NCBI GenBank assembly: GCA_023053545.1
Contig: JAKZAN010000005.1
Coordinates: 11,532,001 to 11,596,000 of the forward strand
Length of the DNA: 64,000 bases
DNA from: Lepidurus packardi
Taxonomy: Eukaryota > Arthropoda > Branchiopoda > Notostraca > Triopsidae
Direction: 5' to 3'
Numbering within the stretch: position 1 is the first letter of the stretch; every line of letters begins with the position of its first letter. A program made the translations under genes and the position numbers. Below are positions 36,101-47,408 of the stretch, piece by piece. The notes beneath the pieces are model-generated. The model made no database searches. It had not been told where the DNA came from and was given only the letters and a program-made list of their open reading frames with translations.

Positions 36101-37238
36101 GTGTACCTGCAGTATGCGAGAAACAATTTTAGATTGACTCGGACTTAGATTTACTGAGTAAACATGAATGTAGATGACGTACTTTGCGCAGACGCTAAAG
36201 TTGAACGTTTCAGCCCTGATGGAGATTTTGTCAGGGCCATCTACCGTCACTTCAAAACGGGGCAGTACAAATTCCTTCACTTCAAACTCCTTAATTTCCG
36301 TGAAAATTCCATTATCCACATGGATTTTCCAAACTCCCTGCATCACAACGAAAATTTCGCAATAAAATAAAGTCTTTAGGCAGAAAAGAACCGAAAAACT
36401 CACCTGAACTGGTTCCGCTGACAGTTGCAGTTCAAGCTGGACTAAACCCAACTCAGAGGTGACATTCGTCCACTCAGCGACAACAATATTGCTGGGATCC
36501 ATGCACCAAACTCGCTTAAGCTATAAATAAATAAATAAAATAGTTTTCAAATCAAAGGAAACTTGGGACGTGGAATGCCCGCTGTCAATACCGTAGTGAT
36601 AATTGGCTGCAAGAGATAATTCAGTGTTAAGGTTCGAAAGCGAACCAGTTGACCAGGTGTGTACCAGGCCTTGTCAGTTTGAATGAGCTGGATTTGCTGT
36701 TTCTCATCACTCATTCTAATTTCCTTTGTGGAGTTGACAACTAAACCGGTGTTGGCGTCATCCCAGTCTACGTTCAGCTTCAATTGAGGTGATTCCAGTT
36801 CATCGTCAGTGGGGACTGACAAAATGAGTGGAATACAGCCTCCATAGTCGTCTTTATCTGTTTGGGAGTAACACATATCAAAACATTAACTTTTAGTTAC
36901 ATAAAAGCTGGGAAGTTTGTACTTGGATCAATTCGCTGACGCACGGGAGAACCAGCGGTCTGGTTACTGGAATCCAGGAGCTCTAAAGTTACTTGACCCG
37001 CACTTTGAACCCCTTGCAAATGTAGACAAAACCGTTCTTCGGTGCCGCGAAGGATCTGCTTAGGACCCGTTAATAGGAAACCCCTAGGATTAGTTTTCAA
37101 AAGAAACGTGTTTAGAATTAGTTGCAAGCAAAGAGAAATGAATCTTTACTTCGCGTCACTTTGGGCGGAATTCACATTCAGCGAGAAGAACAAAGGGACG
37201 CATAGCACCGTCCAAACTACCCGGTTAGTCAACATCAT
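30145..37238 (-). CDS. Alpha-2-macroglobulin / thioester-containing protein (TEP)
   Basis: Twenty-four exons join in frame: 37238-37150, 37083-36923, 36857-36592, 36514-36404, 36337-36183, 36106-35881, 35806-35657, 35237-35022, 34931-34639, 34540-34152, 33932-33787, 33734-33641, 33583-33421, 33328-33100, 33032-32827, 32710-32628, 32558-32443, 32386-32236, 32175-31937, 31501-31234, 31166-31015, 30947-30506, 30438-30266, 30204-30145; 1525 residues. A signal peptide opens the protein. Macroglobulin domains follow (IQTDKAWYTPGQLVRF in the first part). A Thr/Pro-rich bait-like region lies at about 686-770. The internal thioester motif GCGEQNM has Cys near 1043 and Gln near 1046. The alpha-helical TED continues through SLWLTAFVVKSFAAARKF, and the receptor-binding domain ends near ISDYYEQEKYMCK. 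Such proteins trap proteases or opsonise microbes in haemolymph. Confidence 0.96.
31560..31936 (-). repeat. Minisatellite filling a TEP intron
   Basis: Variable units of about 15-33 bp built from ttgaattttggaatttgaat and ttgaatttgccaa run up to the intron's donor at 31936. Confidence 0.85.
33940..34151 (-). repeat. Three 70-bp tandem copies of a TEP intron, each with a donor site
   Basis: The intron between exons 10 and 11 consists of three near-identical 70-bp units. On the minus strand each begins aaaa/gtaagtact: the real donor is at 34151 and copies lie at 34081 and 34011. Confidence 0.9.
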
Positions 37239-37288
37239 CGCCACTTGCGAGTTTTCCTACTGAAGCCTCCAACAGTGAATGTTAGACC

Positions 37289-37295
37289 TTATATA
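37289..37295 (-). promoter_or_regulatory. TATA box of the thioester gene
   Basis: TATATAA on the minus strand about 50 nt upstream of the coding start, which leaves a 5' UTR of about 20-25 nt. A strong TATA box suits an inducible secreted effector. Confidence 0.6.
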
Positions 37296-37299
37296 ACAA

Positions 37300-37725
37300 C
37301 GATGAGTTGGGGGGATGTTGAGAATTTGAAAAACCTTGGAAAAGCTCAAAACAACTTCCTTGACAGGAGATTTATGTTTTTGGGGGGTTAGGTAAAATGT
37401 CATTGGAGTTTCAAGCTAAAAAAACAAAGCTCTAAAAACCGAAGATCTATGTTAATAGCCCAATCTAACAAAGGGTACATCTAACAAAGGGTAGGGTGAA
37501 GATGGTCAGATAGATCAACAAACCTCAGTCACTTTTAAACAGGATAGGCAGGTCAAGGTTATGGAAGGTACCTTGTTGGGTTCAACCAGTTCAGTTTTTC
37601 AAGGACTTAAGAAACGTACTTGCGTATGTCTAAGAAGCTTCTTGTCTAAAATGCAAGCCGAAACATGGTTAACCTTGGGGTAGGTTGCGAGTTTCTTAAC
37701 CCTGTAACGTAACCTTGTAGAATAC
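37300..37725. other. Upstream flank of thioester gene
   Basis: No exon seen. A short duplicated string atctaacaaagggta occurs twice near 37465-37490. Confidence 0.4.
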
Positions 37726-38140
37726 ATGCGACATAAATAAGTCTTAACTTGAAATCTGTTTTTTCTCAGTTGTTGTGATCTGCCTTTGAGAGAAGACCAC
37801 AGTACAGGTACATGTACGTGTAACGAGCAGACTTAGTACGTGGGATATATTTAAAACTTTGTAAAATACATATGACATAAATAAGTATTAACTAGAAATC
37901 TGTTTTTTCTTTGTTGTGAACTGCCTTTGAGAGAAGACCACAGTACAGGTACGTGTAACGAGCAGACTTAGTACATGGAATATATTTAAAACTTCGTAAA
38001 ATACATATGACATAAATAAGTAACTAATAATTAACTAGAAACTAGTTTTTCTCAGTTGTTGTGATCTGCCTTTGAGAGAAGACCACAGTACAGGTACGTG
38101 GAACGAGCAGACTTAGTACATGGGATATATTTAAAGCTTA
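37726..38140 (+). repeat. About 135-bp tandem repeat, three copies
   Basis: Three copies share ctgcctttgagagaagacca followed by cagtacaggtacgtg and acgagcagacttagtac, then atatttaaa. Spacing is about 130-140 bp; the first copy has an extra acatgtac insertion. Confidence 0.88.
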
Positions 38141-39300
38141 ATAACAACGCAATAGACAGAGTTGTTTGAACGGAACTGTTATGTGTACGGGGTTCGGGGA
38201 TACGTCACGTTTTCAGCTTGATAGTTTTGTTTTACTTTGTCTTTTCCCCCTTTTGTGATGTATTTGGGAGGGTGTGGGAAAGAGGAAGAGTGGTAGTTGG
38301 TTTTGAGAAGACGGTTTAGAGAGATGGTCGATGGAAAAGAGGTTGGTAGAGAAGGGATGAAAGAGTGAGTCCGTTTTGTTGAAGAGCAGCATGTTGTTGA
38401 TTTGGGAAGTGGTGAACTAGTTGTTTATGCCAAATTAAGACCAAATACATCCTTGTTTGTTTGTGATTGCTAAGACGTTTTCATGCCATTTAAATGACCT
38501 TTTTATTATTCAACATTACATCCTCTATCGGTACGGAAATTTGTTGTTTTTTTGCTTGAAATTACGTATTTTTATTTGTTTCTTTTCTGATTTTGCAGAC
38601 ATGGGACAACTGAATCAGTTCCTCCCATCAATCCGTAAGGAAGTCCAAACCCCATTATAGCTTAGTTGTATTGTTGCCATAATTTTATGCAAGACATGCA
38701 GACCCACAGCAATACTCTATTAATTCTCTATTAATTTTCTTTGGCAGCAATACTCTATTAATTATTAAAGAACGGAACGAAATGGTACATTTCAGAGTAA
38801 TTAAATAGCTTATTAGGAGAGGATATTACGGGTAGATTGATTTCTTTGATTTTTCGAAATTTCTTTGGCCCAATTATTCATTAAAAGTTTTTCTTCTTTT
38901 ATTGCGCAAATGGAATTTAGTTCCCTAAACTCATGACTGCGATCCTTGAGATTATACTCGCACTTGCTTGTTGCCCTGGGTTTCGTAATTCAATTGCTAT
39001 CGAATATGCATAATAGTCAGCTTTTAAATAACTTTTGTAAATTGCACCGCTTTAACGAGGAGAGACAAGGACTTTATGAAGAGGAGACCCTGTATACGAA
39101 AATTTGAAGCCACTGCGATACTTAAAATTTAATTTGTTTTTAGACAGGTAGTATTGTCATGTAGTATTGGTTGCCATTCCAAGTCCGTGGACGTGAAACG
39201 GGAAGTGTGTCCTGTTTGCAAATCGTGGTTGCATATGGTGGATACAAAGAACCAGGGCAAATCTGCGAAAGAAAGTGAAAAAGTTAGCGAATCAACACCC
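38141..39300. other. Intergenic stretch, no convincing gene
   Basis: A possible short terminal exon at 38600-38660 (after ttttgcag, reading MGQLNQFLPSIRKEV to a TAG) has no partner exon that I can find. A small ORF near 39154 with one CPVC motif runs straight into a simple repeat. Confidence 0.4.
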
Positions 39301-39311
39301 AACGCCTTTGC

Positions 39312-39418
39312 ATTGTATTTGTATTTGTATATTGTATTTGTATTTGTATTTGTATTTGTATTTGTATTTGTATTGTATTGTATTTGTATTTGTATTGTAT
39401 TTGTATTTGTATTTGCAT
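39312..39418 (+). repeat. (TTTGTA)n hexanucleotide satellite
   Basis: About 17 units of tttgta, some shortened to ttgta, end abruptly at the start of the neighbouring 12-bp minisatellite. Confidence 0.93.
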
Positions 39419-39419
39419 A

Positions 39420-39985
39420 GACGTAAAGTTGACTTAAACGTAGACTTAAAAGTTGACTTAAGAGTTGACTTAAAAGTTGACTTAAAAGCTGACTTAAAAT
39501 TGACTTAAAAGCTGACTTAAAATTGACTTAAAATTGACTTAAAATTGACTTAGAAGTTGTCTTGAAAGTTGACTTGAAAGTTACTTCCCAGTCTACTTCC
39601 AAGTCGACTTCCAAGTCGACTTCCAAGTCGCCTTCCAAGCCGCCTTCCAAGTTAACTTCCAAGTCGACTTCCAAGTCCACTTCCAAGTCCACTTCCAAGT
39701 CCACTTCCAAGTCGCCTTCCAAGCCGCCTTCCAAGTTAACTTCCAAGTCGACTTCCAAGTCACCTTGCAAGCCGCCTTCCAAGTCACCTTCCAAGCCGCC
39801 TTCCAAGCCGCCTTCCAAGTCGACTTCCAAGTCGACTTCCAAGCCGCCTTCCAAGTATACTTCCAAGTCGACTTCCTAGTTGACTTCAAAGTTGACTTCG
39901 AAGTTGCCTTCGAAGTTGACTTGAAAGTCGATTTTCCAGTCAACTTTCAACTTTTAAGTTCACTTAAAAGTTGACTTTTATGTGA
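39420..39985 (+). repeat. 12-bp palindromic minisatellite with graded variants
   Basis: Roughly 45 units of a 12-mer of the form gacttNNaagtN. The outer units are AT-rich (gacttaaaagtt) and the inner units are GC-richer (gacttccaagtc, gccttccaagcc). Each unit is close to its own reverse complement, so the array reads as open frames of about 70-116 codons on both strands. The predicted peptides (KSTSKSP, EVDLEGG, STWKAAW types) are repeat artefacts unless shown otherwise. Confidence 0.92.
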
Positions 39986-40357
39986 CCTACATCAAATTTC
40001 TGTCGAAATCGAAAATTCAAGACCAGTTTTTTTTCATTTCGTTAGTTTTAACTGCGGTAACAGTAATGTATGAGAACTTGTATTTGTGAGCGTTTAATAA
40101 AAATACTGTAAACCAAACAAATGGCCTTGTAATTATTTCGAACGATTTTGACTCACAATCCAAAATTAAGGAATGCTTTTTTATTACACTTTTAAATACA
40201 ATACAAATGAATACAATATAATGCAAACTTCTAGAGAATATAAGGCATGGTATGGTCAAACCGTCAAATTTTTTTTAATCGAACAAAAGGTGGATGCTAC
40301 CCTCGTACACCGGCTTAGTTCACATTTGTATTTATAGAAGTTTCAACGCCATTACAT

Positions 40358-40570
40358 TATAAGGGTACGACCGAGTGGGTAAGACGCAAGCCTCGTGATC
40401 GGAAGGTAGTGGGTTCGAAACCCAGTTGAGGCAACTTATTTCGTCAAAAAAACGAAATATGAAATGGCTCTCTTTCTCTGTACCTCATGCCTTCCCTACA
40501 AGGTTTCTATTCCTATATTCGAAATTGTGAAGCTTCGGCATCACGAGCTCGAATATCTGGGATAGGAAAC
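40358..40570 (+). mobile_element. tRNA-derived SINE-like element (5' part)
   Basis: A Pol III A box (acgaccgagtggg, 40367-40379) and a B box (ggttcgaaacc, 40412-40422) stand 32 nt apart as in a tRNA. The anticodon loop would read ctcgtga, a Thr-type CGT, but the stems do not pair well, so it is a tRNA relic and not a working tRNA. It is followed by a small tttcgt/acgaaa hairpin and by a 59-nt hairpin with arms ttcctat/ataggaa and attcga/tcgaat at 40510-40568. The 3' end is not clear; it may run to about 40850. Confidence 0.5.
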
Positions 40571-41788
40571 CGAGCAGGGGAGTGGGAACAGGAAAGGGGC
40601 GAGGCTCTCAATTTTTCACGATTTTTCAAGGGGACCCCCTTGATATAGCATTATTCCTTATGGAGAAAAGCCCTGAAAAAGCTTTCCCAGCTCGAAAAGG
40701 AGCCACGCCCCCTTTTTGGTCCAATCCACCAATAGGATTCGTGCTTTTTGTATAGGCCACACCCATTTTAGCGGACTTTTCGAAAAATCGACAAAATTTC
40801 CCATATTTTCGTTTTTATTTCGGAGATTACAAATCATACACCAAAAAGGACATTTTGAAACTAGAATGTAGGGGGACAGTTTTGGGTACTACAAATAAGG
40901 AATTCCGAGGGTGGAGCCAAACATCTCCTTTGCATAATTTTAAAATCCAATTTTTAGAGCTAAGAAAAGTCACAGAACAAAAATTCCAACAGATTTGGAA
41001 AATTGAGCACTATATCAATGTTTGTAAGAAATACGTTTTACAATTAGAACAAAAATATGGGAAAACAAGCGTTGCACCTCTTCTCAGTTCTCAAAAGTTA
41101 AAGAATAATACACAAAGTCGAACCCAAAAGCTGCTACGCTGAACACCAGGAACCTTTCAATGTGTCAATATTGCCAAGTACAACAGCCAGAGCTGGAAGC
41201 TTTAATAACTGAAGTGTATTGGATCCAACCACCAGTTTCGCGGCCAGTTGATCCATTGGTACATGAAAGCAGCAAGGAATCTTGTTTAGGGTTGCTCAAT
41301 AGTCTTCTCCTATTTCTGTATACCCAAACCAGAAAGGCACGAAAGTAAAACACCTACGGTAAATACATTAGGTCTTAAATTTTTTAAACACATGACAAGT
41401 TAAATATTTTTTGCCAATACATTTTTTTGGCACACACTTACTTCCGTCAAGAAACTCATTAAAAAAATCGGAATGGAACAAAGAAATATGGAAGGGTACA
41501 ATCGGTAGAATAAAAGCGTCGTTATTTAATTCTGTGATATATTCGTCTAACGCAATATTCTCTGGTAATCCTTTAATAGTTTAATTCTAGGGTTACTCAA
41601 ATAACGTGTATTCGATTGTACGTCTGAAAAAATAAAGAAAAAATTTAAACACATTCAGCATCAATTATTTTGATTTCCACATGCCAGAAATAGAAGCTCG
41701 AATTCATACAAAATAAAAAAAGGTTAAAATAAAAGTACCAGTAGAAAAATAGGGGGGCACGCAATGGAGTCAAAGGAGCAACGACATC
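40571..41788. other. Stretch between SINE-like head and zinc-finger gene
   Basis: Open frames near 40855-41142 and 41160-41348 lack splice context or family resemblance. The right part is the 3' flank of the BTB gene. I see no gene here. Confidence 0.4.
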
Positions 41789-44700
41789 TTAAGTCATGAC
41801 AATATCCTCATTATTCAACGCCGCGATTTCATTTACCACGTCATTGAGAGACTCTACTTCGCCCCCAGAGTCTTTGGACAGCAACGAATCATCCTTCACA
41901 GGATTGCAACTTGAAGTGTGCTGAAGCCACGCGACTTGCTCGAAAAACTTGGCCTGACAATTCTCACACGTGAAGATGAACTCACTAGCGGCATCTACGT
42001 CAACTGTAGGTACGACCAGTCTATTTATGCACTCATCAGCCTTCACATGCGATGCCAATGTTTCTTCCGCATCAAAATCAGCCTGACAGGAATCGCAGGA
42101 GTACTTTGGATCCTCTACTTTCTCCCCGTTCACTTCCACAAACGGCACTACAAGACCAGAAAAACGTACTCAAAAGGATGCACTTAACAAATATTACATC
42201 GTTACTAAAATGTACAAAAATTTTTACTCAAAGACGTAACAAAAGATGTACCGAAAGCTTGAAGTACCAACAATGTACTCCAAAAACTGTTACGACAATT
42301 TTCAGTACATTTTTTAAAAGAGAGAAAGTACAAAAAAGGACTCAAAGAAAGTACTCAAAAAGACGTTCATTTTCTGTTTCAGTCCAACCCTTTCTCGAAA
42401 TATGTACCCAAAAATGTACCGATGTACATATGTACATGAGTATATGTTGAGTAACGTAATTTACTGAAAAAAGAGAGCGAAAAATGTACTACAAAATATT
42501 TTCAGATACCGAAAGCTTGAAGTACCAACAATGTACTCGTAAAACTGTTACAATTTTCAGTACATTTATTTAAAAAAGGGAAAGTACTAAAAAAGAAAGT
42601 ACTCAAAGAAAGTACTGAAAAAGATGTTAGTTTTCTTCTTTCAGCCCAACCCTTTCTCGAAACATGTGCTCAACGATGAACAAATATACACGACATGTAC
42701 GCGGTACATGTACACGAGTACATTCGTACATGTGCGTATGTACACGAGTACACTCAAACATGTACATGAGTACATGCTGAGTAAGTGGTTTACTGAAAGG
42801 AGAACCAAACAAAATTTACTAAAAAAATATTCTCACATTTTGAAAACATTTTTTCCGAAAAAGGTTCCCAAATACGTACTCATAATTTGCCCTGCCTGAG
42901 GCGTACCCAACAATTTTGAGTACGTATTTTTCAAAAATATCCTCAAATATGTCCTTACTTGTTTAGTACATTGCATGAAGCACGCCTCGTATTTTTTTTT
43001 AAACGTACTTAAACTATGTACCCCAAAAATGAACCTCTTTTTCTGGAGATGATATAAAAAAATTTTAAATTACCTTCTTCTTGAACTTGATCGCCTTCTC
43101 GGGCTGGACACTCGTCGGTCATGTGTCTCTTGAGTTCAGTTTTAAACCTAAACATCTTTCCACAAGCCTCACAAGGAATATTAGGCTCCGCTAAACGAAC
43201 CAAAAACGAAAAAAAAAAATTAAAATTAAAAAAAAAAAAATTGTTATCCTCGAATTCCTTTACTTCCACCACATTTAGAATGAATTAATTCAGTCTTAAA
43301 TTGATTTACCTAGAGGTGATTTGGGAAGTAACGAATCTACGTAAGCTACAGTGCAGCCATGGACCGCGATGAGGTGTTTCTTCAAGGTACGGCGGTTACA
43401 AAGTTCCTTGTTGCACTCAATACACGCAACTCGTTCGCAATGGCCGCTTTTCATATGTTTCCGGTGTTTTTCTTTCGACGCAAAAGGCGTTTGGCATTTA
43501 GAGCAATGGTACACGGGACGCTGCTTTACCGTCCGGCTCTCTATATTTTTTAAATTTTTTAATACTGCCCTTTTTTATATAAAACAATTTAAAAGTACCG
43601 GGAATCTTTTGATTTTCACTCGTAAGCCCCTGCACGAGGTTTTTATCCAAGTTATGTTCCATCATAAGATGTTCTTTGAGTATTCTCATGTTTAAACAAC
43701 GTAAACCGCAACGGAAACAAGTGGGCATTATATGTCCGCTCGGTTCGCCTTCGGATTCCGTTTGGCTCGCCATTCGCGGTTCCGCTTCGCCTATACTTTT
43801 CCGATTTTCATTGTTGTCGTGGTTAAACCGCTCTTCTCCGTTCTTGGCGTCTGCAATATCGTCTAAACAACCGCAAACATATACAAAATATAGAATGCCA
43901 TTCTAAATTTAAAAACAATAACGAGGACTATAACTTTACCTTCTAATATAATCTTGTGTTTGTGCTTTAGATGGGTTTTCAAACCAAAGCGATAGGTAAA
44001 CCGTTGCTGGCAAACATGGCATTCCAAGTTTTTCGCTTTGCACTGACGTTGTAACACGTGATTTAACGCATCTTCGCTCTTTGTGTACTCTTTGCTGCAC
44101 GTACTACATGCAAAACCGCCATTTGCTGTTCGCTGTACTTGATTATTGATATCCTAATTAATCATATTTGAACTTAAGCTCACAATTTTCTAAATAATAA
44201 CAAACTCCGCAGTAAAATACGTTAAAAAGTAATAAAGCTATTAACTTATGAAGTGCTATTACACACAAAACAGAAATCCGTAAAGCATTCTCTGAAGCGA
44301 ACGTTTTTCTACCTTTGGATTCGGTTCGGGTTCGGTTGGAACTGCTTCGTGGTCCTGCGCGGGCGCGGATTTGATCTGGGACCGCGTGCGCGGGGTTGAT
44401 TGGTCAATTTTCTCCAAAGTTAAGTGTACATTATCAACAAAATTCTGCGGGCGATGTAAATCAATTTCCAAACGAGGTTGTTTCAACCTAGCGGAGTTTT
44501 TCTTAGCGCTTTTCCGCTTTCTGAGTTGTAAAACAGTTTCTGGCTCTCGAAAACCACGGGACGGACCCGGATTACCACTACCACCATCCGTCTGAGTGAT
44601 CGATACTTCGGATCCGTCTAACGATAACTGAGGAGGAGGCCCCCAACTCGCCCCCCGGCCAGGTGGCCCATCTGAACGTTGTAACTCGGGCGGATTAGTA

Positions 44701-46356
44701 TTCTGAGTGGCTTCGCTGTGATCGATTATGATGTCCAAACTGTTAATCAAATCGCCCAGCGAGAAATCAGGCGATTCCCCAGGACTATCGATATCGACCA
44801 CTGGAGTTTGAACGATTCCAATTCCGATTCCTGCAGCCTTCTAAAGCAATGCAAAAATACATTTTTGTTTACATCTAGACGATTGTAAACTAAAACTTGG
44901 CACTAATTAAACGAAATTAAGCGAAAACATGCTTTAATAAATTAAAATTAAATAACAGTCAGGGTTAAGAGTAGTTCTGTCAATACATACAATGTCTTAA
45001 TAATTGTCTGAATAATTACATCCAAATAACACATTCGTTGCCCAAATAAGAATTTTTATTTAAAAAAGAAGTTAAAAAGGGGATTAAATTTACTGGTTTG
45101 GGTCCAGGTTTGCCTCGAACCTTCTTGGCGGACGTTTTAGACCGTGCAGGAGCTATACTCTTTCCTTTACTGCTCGAGGGACCTGGTTTCGGGTTATTCT
45201 GCATGATATTAGCAGCAGGAGACGTACTGGGAGCGATTTGGAATGTTAAATTAGCTGGCGAAGCCATTTCTGCGGACGTATGAGCCATAGTAAGCTTATT
45301 AGCTTGAGTTGATCCGTTGGCAGACGTGCTAGGAGATGAGAATTGGTTAGGAATAGGCCAGAATGTTGATCTTAGCGAGGAAAATGGCGAACGTTGAGGC
45401 AAAGGTTTGTGGTTTTGCTGCGATTGGAGCAAATGATGAAGCAGGAGCGAGTTGCTTGAACTTGCGGCCACGTTGGGATGATTCGCATGATTCACATGAT
45501 GGTTGTCCATGTTCTGGAAGGCCGGATTCAGCTTAGGTTGTTGCTGGAACGGAGTAGCTGCGTTTTGGAAGAGATTTGGGGACTGATTGGCGTTCCCAGA
45601 CCTGGAATTGCCGTAATGCTGCAGCATTAAGGGACTGGCAGGGTATTCCACGTTGTGTTGCATAAAGGGGAACGTGTTGGGAGGCTCCCCGTTCGAAATC
45701 GAGAGATTATTGAAGATTCCCGTGTCTGAAGCAGACGGATATCCTGGACCAGGGCTTGGATTCTCGAAACAGTTTATGCCAAACGATTCCGCTGCTTTTA
45801 GAAAAGGAGTCACGTCATTTATGTCCAGCTGGACACGGCCACAGTACATGAATTGGACCATGCCGTGCAAAACTTCGAACTTGAGCTCTTTGAAGGTTAT
45901 GACAACGTTTTCAGAAGACGCTTGGCTCACCAGGATTTTCTGTAGAAAAATAAGTCAGGATCAGTGGATTCAAGTGCATTTAACATTCAATCATTATAAT
46001 CTTTGCTCTTTAATAGCTAAGCGTGAACGCCATACAGTCACTATGGACATTAAAAGCCATATAAGGCGTTAATATAGCGTTTCAATTACGGTTTAACTTT
46101 GCCTAGAAGACAAAGTAGAAAGTGGAGAATTTACACGGTTCAATTAAGCGTTTTTTAAGGAATAAATGGGTTAAATACTTACTCGGAAATAAGGGCTGCA
46201 AGCACTTAAAACGAGCCGATGAGCACGAATACTTCGGGCTTGGCAGGACAAAATCACGTCCACAAAAATGCCATCTTCCAAGAATGGGAACAGAAAGCCC
46301 GTCATTTGGTTATAATGTTCTTTCCAATGAAGCCAAATTCGCTGCGATTCTGCCAT
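41789..46356 (-). CDS. BTB domain, AT-hook and eight zinc fingers: transcription factor
   Basis: Eight exons join in frame: 46356-46183, 45939-45094, 44840-44313, 44153-43940, 43862-43599, 43540-43310, 43190-43074, 42147-41789, giving 910 residues. Residues ~5-115 form a BTB/POZ domain (IFVDVILSCQARSIRAHRLV, then LSACSPYFR, then MVQFMYCGRVQL). A disordered Ser/Asn/Gln-rich linker follows, with an AT-hook-like RGKPGPKP near residue 335. The C-terminal part holds fingers CSTCSKEY, CHVCQQRF, CFRCGLRC, CSKCQTPF, CIECNKEL, CEACGKMF, CDSCQADF and CENCQAKF. About half end in His-x4/5-Cys instead of His-His. The start was placed at ATG 46356, where MAESQRIWLHWKEH matches the usual BTB entry. Arthropod BTB-ZF proteins regulate development and chromatin; the targets are unknown. 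Confidence 0.93.
42220..42940. repeat. GTAC-rich intron with internal duplication
   Basis: The last intron of the BTB gene is packed with gtac words. Around 42690-42780 it reads as runs of gtacatgtacacgagtacat type, with many overlapping palindromes (catgtacatg). The segment from ccgaaagcttgaagtaccaa occurs at about 42251 and again about 42508, so part of the intron is duplicated. Confidence 0.8.
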
Positions 46357-47332
46357 GGCTTTAGTCAATATAAGCGTCTATAAGTAAAACACTTCAATAC
46401 TTTTGGTAGGGTTTTAGCTTGTGAAATGCAAGCGCACGAAGACGCACACTTGCCAAAACAACCCAACACGTTGTCTATTGACCCTCAAAGGCCTTTGCGG
46501 AAGGCAATAAACCCTTCGCTATTGCCACTCCACTGGTTAAAACTCGTTGAAACTTTTAAATGAAATTTAGAATATTCCTCGCTCTTTAAACTGCAAACTA
46601 TTTTCTAAATTAGCCAGTAAACTCGAAATTATGTTTGATATCTTTGGGGAGGCATTACTGGCCTAGTTTTCCTAGTGAAAATGCTTTAATCGTTTGTTTA
46701 TGTAATGAGAGTACCAAAAATTTCAAATTAAATGAAACATATTCCTTGCATTAACTGCAAAATTTAAGCTAAATTAGATCGAAATTATGTTTGTTATTTT
46801 TCGGAAGGAATTCCTGACGTAGCTTTCCTGGTGAGAGTGCTTCGTTTGTTTATGTAATATGAGAGTACCCAGAACCGGATACAATACAAAAAAAGAATGT
46901 TAAGGCTTTAGGTATGGAAATAGTAGTAATAGAGTATGGTCATAGTGTATAATATTTGGAGATTCATGGGTGTCAAGTATAGGTAAAGCTCCAGAGAAAT
47001 CATAACCCTAATAATGAAATGGTACGTGACGGAATGTGAACACATTACCAAGGCGTCATACGCTTGAAAAGACCATCTTCCACGACCTGTATCTTTCCGC
47101 CCAAACGATCCCAAGTTACCAAGTGAGTCGAATCCTTTAAAGAAACCCCCTCTAGAAAGGAGAAGAAAAAACGGCAACAAAAGACGCAGATTATAATTGA
47201 GTGGGTGTGTGCAACGAAAGAACACTAGAGACCCAATAATGTCACTTATTCGACCATGGAATACTTTTCGGTTTCGTTTCGCATAGGCGCTCTTCTAAGT
47301 CGAGCATGTGTTTGAAGCGAATACGCGATTCT
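46357..47332. other. Intergenic: upstream of BTB gene and CUB gene
   Basis: No exon recognised. Two related blocks (tttgatatctttggggaggc near 46633 and tttgttatttttcggaagga near 46790), each followed by gtttgtttatgtaat, indicate an old ~165-bp duplication. Confidence 0.45.
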
Positions 47333-47333
47333 C

Positions 47334-47341
47334 TATATAAA
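47334..47341 (+). promoter_or_regulatory. TATA box of the CUB gene
   Basis: TATATAAA lies 68-75 nt upstream of the coding start, with an initiator-like tcagag near 47378. Confidence 0.65.
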
Positions 47342-47408
47342 GGGTCCTTACATCCATTATAAGCACAATCTTTCAAGTCAGAGCAACGACAACGGTACTC
47401 AGAGCACC

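Noticed and set aside
39154..39420. Small ORF with a CPVC motif
   Set aside because: It runs straight into the tttgta satellite, and a single CxxC pair is not a zinc domain.
39528..39943. Overlapping open frames of 105-116 codons on both strands
   Set aside because: All are by-products of a 12-bp repeat close to its own reverse complement.
40360..40432. Functional tRNA-Thr(CGT)
   Set aside because: The A and B boxes are good but the acceptor and anticodon stems do not pair, so it was called a tRNA-derived element.
40855..41348. Two adjacent + strand open frames of 95 and 62 codons
   Set aside because: The first has no ATG at its start, neither has splice context, and composition and similarity suggest no protein family. 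They may be old transposon sequence.
46908..47225. 105-codon minus-strand ORF upstream of the CUB gene
   Set aside because: Composition is not protein-like, there is no recognisable domain, and no splice or promoter context supports it.
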